Shown: piece after piece, positions 26,226 through 34,021 of the stretch | Position numbering within the stretch: the first letter of the stretch is position 1 | How the letters are laid out: each line of letters begins with the position of its first letter | Origin: Sphingomonas lutea | GTDB taxonomy: Bacteria > Pseudomonadota > Alphaproteobacteria > Sphingomonadales > Sphingomonadaceae | Direction: 5' to 3' | Length of the DNA: 64,000 bases | NCBI RefSeq assembly: GCF_014396785.1 | Contig: NZ_CP060718.1 | Coordinates: 1,880,501 to 1,944,500, forward strand | Program-made: the position numbers and the translations under genes | The notes under the pieces: model-generated | Seen by the model: only the letters and a program-made list of their open reading frames with translations | What the model was told of the DNA's origin: nothing | The model's database searches: none

Positions 26226-26672
26226 GTGGACAAGTCAGGATCTGGGCACGCGGCGTTGCTGTCGCGTGGACGGCGTCACGCTGTCGAGCTCGAAGCGGCC
26301 ATCGTCCGCGATGGCGTCGAGCAGTGGAACCGAGTCACGGACCTGTCCCTAGACGGCTGCTGCCTCAGCGGCGATTTCCTGATCGGCGAGCAAGTGACAG
26401 TGCGGATCCCGCCTCTGGGGACGTTCCGGGCGCAGGTCCGCTGGGCGCTTTCGGGGCGCGCCGGCGCGCGCTTCATCCGGACTGGTCAAACCGCTGCCCC
26501 GACGTCGCTGTCGAAGGACAAGCGCGGCGTTGCGGCGATCGAATATGCGCTGATCGCAAGCCTCATCGCGATCGCGCTCGTCGCGGCGGTCGGCGGCACC
26601 GGCGAAGCGGTCGGAGACAGGTGGAACGGCGTTGACAAGGCGATGCCTGGGGGCGTGCACTACCAATCGTGA
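26226..26672 (+). CDS. PilZ domain fused to a type IVb (Flp) prepilin
   Basis: 148 aa in one uninterrupted frame. Residues 14-87 look like a PilZ c-di-GMP-binding domain: RGRRHAVELEAAI, then DLSLDGCCLSG (DxSxxG, Asp39-Ser41-Gly44) and VRWALSGRAGARF. The arginine motif is incomplete. Residues 98-140 are a Flp prepilin: KDKRG|VAAIEYALIASLIAI, with the Gly101/Val102 cleavage site and Glu106 at mature position +5. A cytoplasmic PilZ thus takes the place of a leader peptide. No internal start separates the two. No tad/cpa genes are in the window. Start GTG 26226 is upstream of the whole PilZ domain. Confidence 0.75.
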   Translation: MDKSGSGHAALLSRGRRHAVELEAAIVRDGVEQWNRVTDLSLDGCCLSGDFLIGEQVTVRIPPLGTFRAQVRWALSGRAGARFIRTGQTAAPTSLSKDKRGVAAIEYALIASLIAIALVAAVGGTGEAVGDRWNGVDKAMPGGVHYQS

Positions 26673-26812
26673 CAAGTGAAATATTCGCGCGGCGCTGACT
26701 CTTCGCGCAGGCTCGGGAATCACTCACGCATAAGCTCGAATCGTAGCTGCGCACCTGGCTCGCACCGGGTCCGTGGGCGCTCGGGCATCATTGCGAGAGC
26801 GAGGGCGATCTC

Positions 26813-28225
26813 ATGGCGAACGATGCAGGCAAGGTGCTTTCCCGGCTGAAGGACGAGGAGATCGATTGGGTCGACCTCCGCTTTACCGATCCCAAGGGCA
26901 AGTGGCAGCATCTGACGATGGCGTCGGGCGTGATCGACGAGGACATGCTGACCGACGGCTTCATGTTCGACGGCAGCTCGATCGCCGGCTGGAAGGCGAT
27001 CAACGAATCCGACATGATCCTGAAGCCCGATCTCGACGCGGTCTATGTCGACCCGTTCAGCGCGACTCCGATGATGATCCTGTTCTGCAACGTCGTCGAA
27101 CCCTCGACCGGTGAACTCTACGGCCGCGACCCTCGCTCGACCGCGACGCGCGCCGAAGCCTATCTCAAGGCCACCGGCCTTGGCGACACGGTGTTCGTCG
27201 GCCCCGAAGCCGAGTTCTTCATGTTCGACGACGTCCGCTTCGAAGACACCTACACCAGCTCCTACTTCAAGCTCGACGATATCGAGATGCCGACCAACAG
27301 CGGCCGCGAATATGACGGCGGCAACATGGCTCACCGGCCGCGCGCCAAGGGCGGCTACTTCCCCGTCGCGCCGGTCGACAGCGCGCAGGACATCCGGGGA
27401 GAGATGGTTTCGACCATGCTCGAAATGGGCCTGCCGTGCGACAAGCATCACCATGAAGTCGCCGCCGCACAGCATGAGCTCGGCCTGACTTACGGCGGCC
27501 TCGTCGAAACCGCCGACCGCATGCAGATCTACAAATATGTCGTGCACATGGTTGCCCACGCTTACGGCAAGACCGCGACCTTCATGCCCAAGCCGATCGC
27601 CAAGGATAATGGCAGCGGCATGCACACCCACATGTCGATCTGGAAGGGCAAGAAGCCGTTGTTCGCGGGCGACGGCTATGCCGGCCTTTCAGAAATGGCG
27701 CTCTATTTCATTGGCGGCGTGATCAAGCATGCGCGAGCGCTGAACGCCTTCACCAACCCGACGACCAACAGCTACAAGCGCCTTGTCCCGGGCTTCGAAG
27801 CCCCGGTGCTCCTCGCTTATTCCAGCCGCAACCGCTCCGCCTCCTGCCGCATTCCCTATGGCGCGGGCGAAAAGTCGAAGCGCGTCGAGTTTCGTTTCCC
27901 GGACGCGATGGCCAACCCTTACCTGGCTTATTCGGCGCTGCTGATGGCGGGCCTCGACGGGATCCAGAACCGCATCCATCCGGGCGACCCGATGGACAAG
28001 AACCTCTACGACCTGCCGCCGCAGGAGCTGGTCAACGTGCCGACGGTCTGCGGGTCGCTCCGCGAAGCCCTCGTCAGCCTGGCCGAAGACCGCGCCTTCC
28101 TGACCCGCGGCGACGTTTTCAGCGACGACCAGATCGACAGCTACATCGACCTCAAGTGGGAAGAAGTGATGCGCTGGGAAACGACCCCCAGTCCGGTCGA
28201 GTTCGACATGTATTATTCAAGCTGA
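26813..28225 (+). CDS. glnA: Glutamine synthetase type I
   Basis: 470 aa. Beta-grasp N terminus, catalytic domain motifs [39 protein letters not shown], and the adenylylation site tyrosine in KNLYDLPP, so it is probably controlled by GlnE. Makes glutamine from glutamate and ammonia. Unlike the usual alphaproteobacterial order, glnB is not directly upstream; the PilZ-Flp gene is. No clear sigma54 site was found in the 140 bases before it. Confidence 0.98.
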   Translation: MANDAGKVLSRLKDEEIDWVDLRFTDPKGKWQHLTMASGVIDEDMLTDGFMFDGSSIAGWKAINESDMILKPDLDAVYVDPFSATPMMILFCNVVEPSTGELYGRDPRSTATRAEAYLKATGLGDTVFVGPEAEFFMFDDVRFEDTYTSSYFKLDDIEMPTNSGREYDGGNMAHRPRAKGGYFPVAPVDSAQDIRGEMVSTMLEMGLPCDKHHHEVAAAQHELGLTYGGLVETADRMQIYKYVVHMVAHAYGKTATFMPKPIAKDNGSGMHTHMSIWKGKKPLFAGDGYAGLSEMALYFIGGVIKHARALNAFTNPTTNSYKRLVPGFEAPVLLAYSSRNRSASCRIPYGAGEKSKRVEFRFPDAMANPYLAYSALLMAGLDGIQNRIHPGDPMDKNLYDLPPQELVNVPTVCGSLREALVSLAEDRAFLTRGDVFSDDQIDSYIDLKWEEVMRWETTPSPVEFDMYYSS

Positions 28226-28306
28226 TTGCCCGGCAGTCCCTGCTGCGTTCGACAGTCGGGGCAAATCCCGGTAGATTGTGACGGTGCCGCAAGGGGGGAC
28301 TTTCGC

Positions 28307-28405
28307 ATGGCCCGTCGACCTTTATCGCTGATCGCCTGGTTGCTTGGCGTGACGATTATCGTGCTCATCCTGCTGCAATGGGGATTCGGCGTCCAGATCT
28401 TCTAA
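28307..28405 (+). CDS. 32-aa single-span membrane peptide
   Basis: ATG 28307 behind AAGGGGGGA, stop TAA 28403-28405. Basic start MARRP, then one membrane span (LSLIAWLLGVTIIVLILLQW) and a short FGVQIF tail. Strong ribosome site and clean membrane topology make expression likely. No family known. Confidence 0.55.
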   Translation: MARRPLSLIAWLLGVTIIVLILLQWGFGVQIF

Positions 28406-28497
28406 AGGCGCGGTGCCAGGCCGAAGCTCGCGACGGAACCATTCCGTAACCCTGTCGTGCGTATATCACGCGCGAATATGGATCACGGAGCGGCGGG

Positions 28498-29403
28498 ATG
28501 AATATCCGGGCGAAAGTTTTCGGTGGCAAGAATCAGGGCGATGCAGCCCCCATGCTGGCATCCAAAAAGCCGCGCGGCGCCAAGGCCGACATGCTCAACA
28601 GCGTGTCGGTGGCACGCGAGGAAACGCGCCGCGGCGACACGCGCGCGGGTGATCGCCATCGCTTGCCGCAGGAGCAGGTGCGCGTCGCCTACAACGGCAA
28701 GTCGCACGATGTGCAGTTGATCAACCTGTCGGGCGGCGGCGCGATGGTCGAAGGCGACTTCGCGCCCTTGCTGTGGGATCGGGTCGACCTTCACCTGGGC
28801 GGCGATGGCGTGATTGAATGCGCGGTGCGCTGGCTGCGCGACGATCGCGTCGGACTGGAATTTGCGCATGAAACGCGGCTCGAATGTTCGGCCGACGAGC
28901 GCGCATCGGTGCTTCGCGAAACGATTAACCGCAGTTTTCCGGATATCGCCTTCGAGACCTCCGACGAGGAGCCGGCGCCGGCGGCGCCCGAACCGGCCGC
29001 GATTGAGGATGGCCGGCGCGAGCGGCGCCACCCGCTCATCTGGTCCGGCATTATCCATCACGACTATCAGAGCACGCCCGTCCGCCTGCGCAACATTTCC
29101 AGCACCGGCGCGCTGATCGAATGCGAACAATCGCTCCGGGTCGGCGCCGAACCTTTGCTGGATCTCGGCGACGCGGGCCAGGTGTTTGCCACCGTGACCT
29201 GGCGGATCGGCGATCAGGCCGGCCTCAAGTTCCAGAAGCATTTCGACTTGGCGCAGTTGGCGCGGGCAAAGCCGCAGGTCGCCAGCAAGAGCTGGAATGC
29301 GCCGACCTATCTGACGTCGGAACCGGCGGCCGGCGACACGCCGTGGGGCCGGATGTCGCTTAGCGAGCTTCGCGACGAGCTCGAAGGCTTCATGAAGCGC
29401 TAA
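28498..29403 (+). CDS. Protein with two PilZ domains
   Basis: 301 aa, soluble. The first PilZ domain, residues about 53-125, has RHRLPQEQVRVAYNG and LINLSGGGAMVEG (NxSxxG) with CAVRWLRDDRVGLEF. The second, about 173-255, has RRERRHPLIWSGIIH and LRNISSTGALIE with TVTWRIGDQAGLKF. The second carries an R/RxxxR-like arginine motif and is the better c-di-GMP candidate. Residues 255-301 form a C-terminal tail with SELRDELEGFMKR. Lies near the PilZ-Flp fusion. Output target unknown. Confidence 0.85.
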   Translation: MNIRAKVFGGKNQGDAAPMLASKKPRGAKADMLNSVSVAREETRRGDTRAGDRHRLPQEQVRVAYNGKSHDVQLINLSGGGAMVEGDFAPLLWDRVDLHLGGDGVIECAVRWLRDDRVGLEFAHETRLECSADERASVLRETINRSFPDIAFETSDEEPAPAAPEPAAIEDGRRERRHPLIWSGIIHHDYQSTPVRLRNISSTGALIECEQSLRVGAEPLLDLGDAGQVFATVTWRIGDQAGLKFQKHFDLAQLARAKPQVASKSWNAPTYLTSEPAAGDTPWGRMSLSELRDELEGFMKR

Positions 29404-30797
29404 TTGCGGACGTAGATCGCACCGATATTGTCCTGGTGGATTTTGCGCCATTGCGGTGACTGGTCGAGCAGTGCAATCAGCTTGGGATAGCGCGGCGGCA
29501 GGATCGCCCAGCGAATGTTCCAGCGCCGCACCGCAGCGTCGAGCTCTGCCGCATTGCCCTCCGTGATCCGCTTGTAGCCGACAACCAGCTCATCGCCGTA
29601 CATGTCGCCGCGCCCGTCGACGTAGGGCCGAATGCCCGACAGGATCAGCGGCCCGCCCATTGAATAGCCGTTGAGCACCGGCTGCGTGCGCAACTCCGGC
29701 GGGACAGCGGCGATCAGCTTCCACGGATTGGCCGAGTTTTCGGGAAGGGTGATCGGGAGCACCGCGCGCACCAAGACAAGTGCCGCCGCAACCGAAACTG
29801 CGACAACGGTCAGCAGTCGCCCGGCTGGTCGCCCGGCAAGGCCCGCGCAACCCGCCGGCACAAGCATCGCCGCAGCAATTGCGAAGACCGCCTGGTGTCG
29901 CATCTGCATCATCGCCATGCCGAGCAACAAGGCGAGCAAGAGCCAGCGCACCGGATGCAGCTTCGGCCGGCCTTGCCAGGCGAGCAGCGCGCCAAAAGCC
30001 GACGCGACAAAGAAGAAGGGCGTCGTGCGTGGATTGGACGGCTTCCATTCGTCGATGAGCGGCAGCATTTCGAGATTGGCGATGGTCAGGGGGTGAAGCA
30101 CGCCGTCGATACCGTTGGCGTTGACGAGCCCACCGATCGCGCAGGCAAGGCCGAACAACCCCCATTGGCGCAGCGCGCGCGCGCGATCTGGCGTCGTAAG
30201 CAGGGCTTCGAGGCCGAAGGCGGCGGCGATCACCAGCGCAATGGCAAAGCTGCCATGAAGATTGACCCAGACCACGATCAGCAAGGCAGCGGCAAGCGGC
30301 GGAGCGCGATCGCGCTCGCGGGCGCGGAGAAGCATCGACAACCAGAAAGCGAGGAGCGCCCAGGCGAGGAGATGCGGGCGTGCGAGCATCATGGGAATGA
30401 GGATGAGGTCGAGCAGGACGACGATCGCGGCCGCTGCCCAGGGCGGCACGAAACGCAAGGCGTTCACCGTCACCAGCAGGTTGAGCGCGATGAGCGCCGC
30501 CGTCACCAGCGCCGCGAGCCCGCTGTAGCCTGCCAGCCGATGCGCGCCCGTCATGACCACTTCCGCCAGCCATTCGATCGGCACCCACGGCTTGCCTCCC
30601 CAGGTGAAGGAGAAGGGATCGGTGTCGGGGATGGCGCGGTGGTCGATGATCCACTGCCCGGTCGCGAGATGCCAACTGACGTCGCCGTCATTGAAAATCC
30701 CCGCCGAACTGCCGAGCGCCGCAGCGAGGAGCACCGCAAACAACAGGACGATAAAGGATTTGCGCCGCGCTTCGGCGCCGTCGTCCGTGCCGATCAT
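29400..30797 (-). CDS. Polytopic membrane protein (GT-C-like)
   Basis: 465 aa, about ten to eleven membrane spans. An early extracytoplasmic motif with acidic pairs (GIFNDGDVSWHLATGQWI, IPDTDPFSFTWGGKPWVPIE) resembles the first loop of GT-C-type glycosyltransferases or related membrane enzymes. The C-terminal soluble part (YVDGRGDMYGDELV) may hold the activity. Its start overlaps the stop of the MFS gene upstream (TAATG), so the two are co-translated. Convergent with the double-PilZ gene, overlapping by four bases. Function unproven. Confidence 0.65.
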   Translation of the reverse strand: MIGTDDGAEARRKSFIVLLFAVLLAAALGSSAGIFNDGDVSWHLATGQWIIDHRAIPDTDPFSFTWGGKPWVPIEWLAEVVMTGAHRLAGYSGLAALVTAALIALNLLVTVNALRFVPPWAAAAIVVLLDLILIPMMLARPHLLAWALLAFWLSMLLRARERDRAPPLAAALLIVVWVNLHGSFAIALVIAAAFGLEALLTTPDRARALRQWGLFGLACAIGGLVNANGIDGVLHPLTIANLEMLPLIDEWKPSNPRTTPFFFVASAFGALLAWQGRPKLHPVRWLLLALLLGMAMMQMRHQAVFAIAAAMLVPAGCAGLAGRPAGRLLTVVAVSVAAALVLVRAVLPITLPENSANPWKLIAAVPPELRTQPVLNGYSMGGPLILSGIRPYVDGRGDMYGDELVVGYKRITEGNAAELDAAVRRWNIRWAILPPRYPKLIALLDQSPQWRKIHQDNIGAIYVRN

Positions 30798-32077
30798 TAC
30801 CCTTCCTCGATCAGGCTGCTGGTGCGCGTCTCGCGCATGCGGATGTAGGCGATCAGCGAGCAGGCAGCGAGCGCCGATATGTAGATGTAGAACCAGCGTT
30901 CGTGCCCGACGTCCTTGAGGTAGAGCGCGACATATTCCGCGCTCCCGCCGAACACCGCGTTGGCGATGGCGTAGGGCAATGCAACGCCGAGCGCGCGGAT
31001 GTCCGCCGGAAATAGCTCGGCCTTCACGATGGCGTTGATCGACGTATAGCCGGTGACGATCACCAGCGACGCCAGCGCCAGTGCGAAGGCCACGGCGACG
31101 CTGTCGGTCTGCTCCAGCGCGACGAAGATCGGATAGGTGAACAGGGTCGCGCAGACGCCGAAGAAGATCATCAGCGGCTTGCGACCGAGCCGGTCGGACA
31201 AGCGCCCCGCAACGGGTTGCATCAGCAGCATCAGCGCCAGCGCGGCAGTCATGATCTGCGACGCCGTCGCGCGGTCGAACCCACTCGTGTTGGCCAGGAA
31301 TTTCTGCAGGTATATCGTGTAGGCGTAGAAGCTCGCAGTGCCCCCTGCGGTCAGCGCGATGACCAGCAGCGCCTCCCGCGGATGGTGGCGAAACAGGTTG
31401 CGCGCGCTCGACTTGCGGCGATCGGGGCGCGCTGCGACGTTCGCAAAGCTCTGCGTTTCATCGAGCCGGCGGCGGATGATGAACACCACGACGGCAAGCA
31501 CCGCCCCGGCGAAGAAGCCGATCCGCCAACCCCACGCCTGCATCGCGCCCTCGCCGAGCAGGAGCTGCAACACCACCAGCAGCCCGAGCGCGGCCAGCTG
31601 CCCGCCGATGATCGTCACATATTGGAAGCTCGACCAGAAGCCGCGGCGGTCGCGGTCGGCGATTTCCGACAGATAAGTCGCGCTCGACCCATATTCGCCG
31701 CCCAGGCTCAACCCCTGGATGATCCGCGCGAGGAGGAGGATCGCCGGAGACAGGATCCCCGCCTGCGCGTAGGTCGGCGCGATCGCGATCAGCAGCGAGC
31801 CGAAGCACATCAGCGACACCGACAGGGTCAGCCCCGCCTTGCGCCCGCGTCGGTCGGCATAAATGCCCATCAGCCACGCCCCGATCGGCCGCACGACGAA
31901 GCCGATGGCGAAGATCGCCGCGGTCTGGAGCAATTGCGCGGTCGCATCGCCCTCGGGAAAGAACGAACTCGCAAAATACAGTGCGAAAGCGGAATAGACG
32001 TACCAGTCGAACCACTCGACAAGGTTCCCCGCCGAGCCGCCGATGATATTCTTCAGGACGGACTGGCGCTGCTTCAC
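30797..32077 (-). CDS. MFS transporter, metabolite:H+ symporter family
   Basis: 426 aa from GTG 32077 behind GGGGAGGAATT. Twelve spans with MHS-family marks: GNLVEWFDWYVYSAFALYFA, RPIGAWLMGIYADRRGRK, RIIQGLSLGGEYGSSATYLSE, RLSDRLGRKPLM and AELFPADIRALG. Resembles ProP/KgtP-like symporters for osmolytes or organic acids. Longer upstream reading is rejected because it runs through the REP-like palindrome. Confidence 0.9.
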   Translation of the reverse strand: MKQRQSVLKNIIGGSAGNLVEWFDWYVYSAFALYFASSFFPEGDATAQLLQTAAIFAIGFVVRPIGAWLMGIYADRRGRKAGLTLSVSLMCFGSLLIAIAPTYAQAGILSPAILLLARIIQGLSLGGEYGSSATYLSEIADRDRRGFWSSFQYVTIIGGQLAALGLLVVLQLLLGEGAMQAWGWRIGFFAGAVLAVVVFIIRRRLDETQSFANVAARPDRRKSSARNLFRHHPREALLVIALTAGGTASFYAYTIYLQKFLANTSGFDRATASQIMTAALALMLLMQPVAGRLSDRLGRKPLMIFFGVCATLFTYPIFVALEQTDSVAVAFALALASLVIVTGYTSINAIVKAELFPADIRALGVALPYAIANAVFGGSAEYVALYLKDVGHERWFYIYISALAACSLIAYIRMRETRTSSLIEEG

Positions 32078-32481
32078 AATTCCTCCCCGATACGGGGAGG
32101 TGGCGGCGCGAAGCGCCGACGGAGGGGCTGCGCCGCACCGCACCGAAGGACAATTGCCTCCACCACGCCCCCCACATTTTGCAGTACGTCCCGCGCCGAG
32201 ATCCGCAACGTCGAGAAGCCCTGGTTGGCAAGCCATTCGTCTCGGCAATCGTCACGATGCGAATGATCCCCACGCTCGTGGGATTCGCCATCGATTTCGA
32301 TCGCGAGCCGTGAGGCCACGCAGGCGAAGTCGAGCACGTAGGCGCCAGCCGGATGTTGCCGGCGAAACTTGTAACCGCCGGGCCGTCGCCGCAACTGCTG
32401 CCGGAGAATGACTTCGGGCAAGCTCATCGCTCCGCGAAGACGCCGAGCGTTGCCGATCGTGGCGCCAGGTCCGGTCAGCAC
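32074..32481 (-). CDS. DUF559 family endonuclease-like protein
   Basis: 135 aa from GTG 32481. DUF559 core: RARRLRGAMSLPEVILRQQL-type start, YKFRRQHPAGAYVLDFAC and LAIEIDGESH, with the E/D residues of a VSR/restriction-endonuclease-like fold, then FSTLRISARDVLQNV. The last residues (PPPPRIGEEL) are encoded by the REP-like palindrome. The gene sits between two inverted copies of that repeat, overlapping the MFS start by four bases. Function unknown. Confidence 0.8.
   Translation of the reverse strand: MLTGPGATIGNARRLRGAMSLPEVILRQQLRRRPGGYKFRRQHPAGAYVLDFACVASRLAIEIDGESHERGDHSHRDDCRDEWLANQGFSTLRISARDVLQNVGGVVEAIVLRCGAAQPLRRRFAPPPPRIGEEL
32080..32131 (+). repeat. REP-like palindromic repeat, copy A
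   Basis: Contains CCTCCCCGAT..GGGGAGGTGGC, a small inner hairpin (GGCGCGAAGCGCC) and GACGGAGGGGCT. The same blocks occur inverted at 32499-32549. Such composite palindromes are common between genes in sphingomonad genomes. Both copies form the C-terminal codons of a minus-strand gene. Confidence 0.7.
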
Positions 32482-32488
32482 GGGCGTC

Positions 32489-33958
32489 CTACCTCGCCGA
32501 AGCCCCTCCGTCAGCCCTGTGGGCTGCCACCTCCCCGATGGGGGAGGATCGCGTAACCCGCGCGCGGTCGGCCGCGCGGTGGCCGTAGATGAAGTAGAGC
32601 AGCAAGCCGATCCCCTGCGCGGCGAAGAACAGCAGCTGCGTCTGGGTCGGGAGGCTTATGAACAGATAGATGCAGCCGAGGATTCCGGCCCCACCGACCA
32701 GGGGTGCCACAGGCGTGCGGAACCGGCGCTCACGGTCCGGCTCACGCCGGCGCAGCACCAGCATCGCTGCGCATACCGCAACGAACGCCGCCAGCGTCCC
32801 GGCATTGGCAAGGGCGGCAATCGCATCGAGCGGGATCAGCCCGGCGAAGATCGAGGTGACGATGGCTGTGAAGATGGTGATCCGCACCGGCGTGCCGCGG
32901 CTCGACACACGGGCGAGCGAGCCGGGCAAAAGCCCGTCGCGCGCGACCGTGAAGAAAATCCGGCTCTGCCCGTAGAAGAACGCCAGGATCACCGTCGGCA
33001 GCGCAATCACCGCCGACACGCCGAGGATCTGCGCCGCCCACGGCTGGCCGATTTCGCGCAGGATCAGGGCGAGCGGCTCGGGGCTGTCGGCGAAGCCGGC
33101 GGGCGCCACGGCGCCGATCGCGGCGGCGGCGACGACCATGTAGATGAGTACACACAGCGCCATCGAACCGACGATGCCAATGGCGAGGTCGCGGCTCGGG
33201 TTTTTGGCCTCCTCCGCCGCAGTCGCGATGGCGTCGAACCCGTAAAAAGCGAAGAAGATGATCGCCGCGGCGGCCATCACCCCGACCTCGCTCCCGGCTG
33301 GGCCGGAGCGCGGGAAGCCATAGGGCATGAACGGCTGGAAATGATCGGCGTTGAACGCGCTCATCGCCACGACGATGAACAAGGCGAGCGCGGCCAGCTT
33401 GATCACCACCAATATGGCGTTGAGCGTCGCGCTTTCGCGCGTGCCGGCCATCAGCAGCCCCGCGACCACAACGATGATGAAGATCGCGGGCACGTTGACG
33501 ACGCCGCCCAGCTCGGGCCCCTGGATCAGCGCTTGCGGTAATCCGAGCCCGACCGATTCAAGGAAGCCCGCGGCATAGCCCGACCAGCCGACCGCGACCG
33601 CACTGACGACCAACGTATATTCGAGGATCAGCGCGACCCCGATCATCCAAGCAATCATCTCGCCGAAGACGACGTAGGAATAAGTATAGGCCGAGCCGCT
33701 CGCGGGGATCATCGTCGCGACTTCGGCATAAGCGAGCGCGGCGCAGGCGCAGATCAGGCCGGCAATGGCGAAGGACAGGATGACGGCAGGCCCGGCCTTC
33801 CCCGCGCCGACGCCGATCAGGGTAAGGATGCCGGTGCCGACAATCGCCCCGACGCCGAGCGCGACGAGGTGCGGCCACGACAGCGACTGCTTCAGCCGAT
33901 GCTCCTCGGGCATGTCCTCGCGCGAAACGACGCCCTTGCGATAATTCCAGTTCTTCAT
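32489..33958 (-). CDS. Amino acid permease (APC superfamily, cationic type)
   Basis: 489 aa from ATG 33958. About twelve to fourteen spans. APC/CAT signature LKQSLSWPHLVALGVGAIVG and TGILTLIGVGAG near the N terminus, then ATMIPASGSAYTYSYVVFGE and FFAFYGFDAIATAAEEAKNP. Imports amino acids, probably basic ones. Its last 15 or so residues are encoded by REP-like copy B, suggesting the repeat inserted into or replaced the original end. Confidence 0.9.
   Translation of the reverse strand: MKNWNYRKGVVSREDMPEEHRLKQSLSWPHLVALGVGAIVGTGILTLIGVGAGKAGPAVILSFAIAGLICACAALAYAEVATMIPASGSAYTYSYVVFGEMIAWMIGVALILEYTLVVSAVAVGWSGYAAGFLESVGLGLPQALIQGPELGGVVNVPAIFIIVVVAGLLMAGTRESATLNAILVVIKLAALALFIVVAMSAFNADHFQPFMPYGFPRSGPAGSEVGVMAAAAIIFFAFYGFDAIATAAEEAKNPSRDLAIGIVGSMALCVLIYMVVAAAAIGAVAPAGFADSPEPLALILREIGQPWAAQILGVSAVIALPTVILAFFYGQSRIFFTVARDGLLPGSLARVSSRGTPVRITIFTAIVTSIFAGLIPLDAIAALANAGTLAAFVAVCAAMLVLRRREPDRERRFRTPVAPLVGGAGILGCIYLFISLPTQTQLLFFAAQGIGLLLYFIYGHRAADRARVTRSSPIGEVAAHRADGGASAR
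32499..32549 (-). repeat. REP-like palindromic repeat, copy B
   Basis: Inverted relative to copy A: AGCCCCTCCGTC, an inner hairpin (AGCCCTGTGGGCT) and GCCACCTCCCC..GGGGGAGG. The conserved arms match copy A; the inner hairpin bases differ but keep pairing, as expected of a structural repeat. The DUF559 gene lies between the copies. Confidence 0.7.
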
Positions 33959-34021
33959 GATGCCCCCTGTTCGTGCCCACGAGCGTAGCGAAGCCTTTGC
34001 GCGGCGCAACCGGCTTAGAGG

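Noticed and set aside
28226..28275. Inverted repeat TTGCCC/GGGGCAA after glnA as a terminator
   Set aside because: Imperfect stem with a large loop and no T tract.
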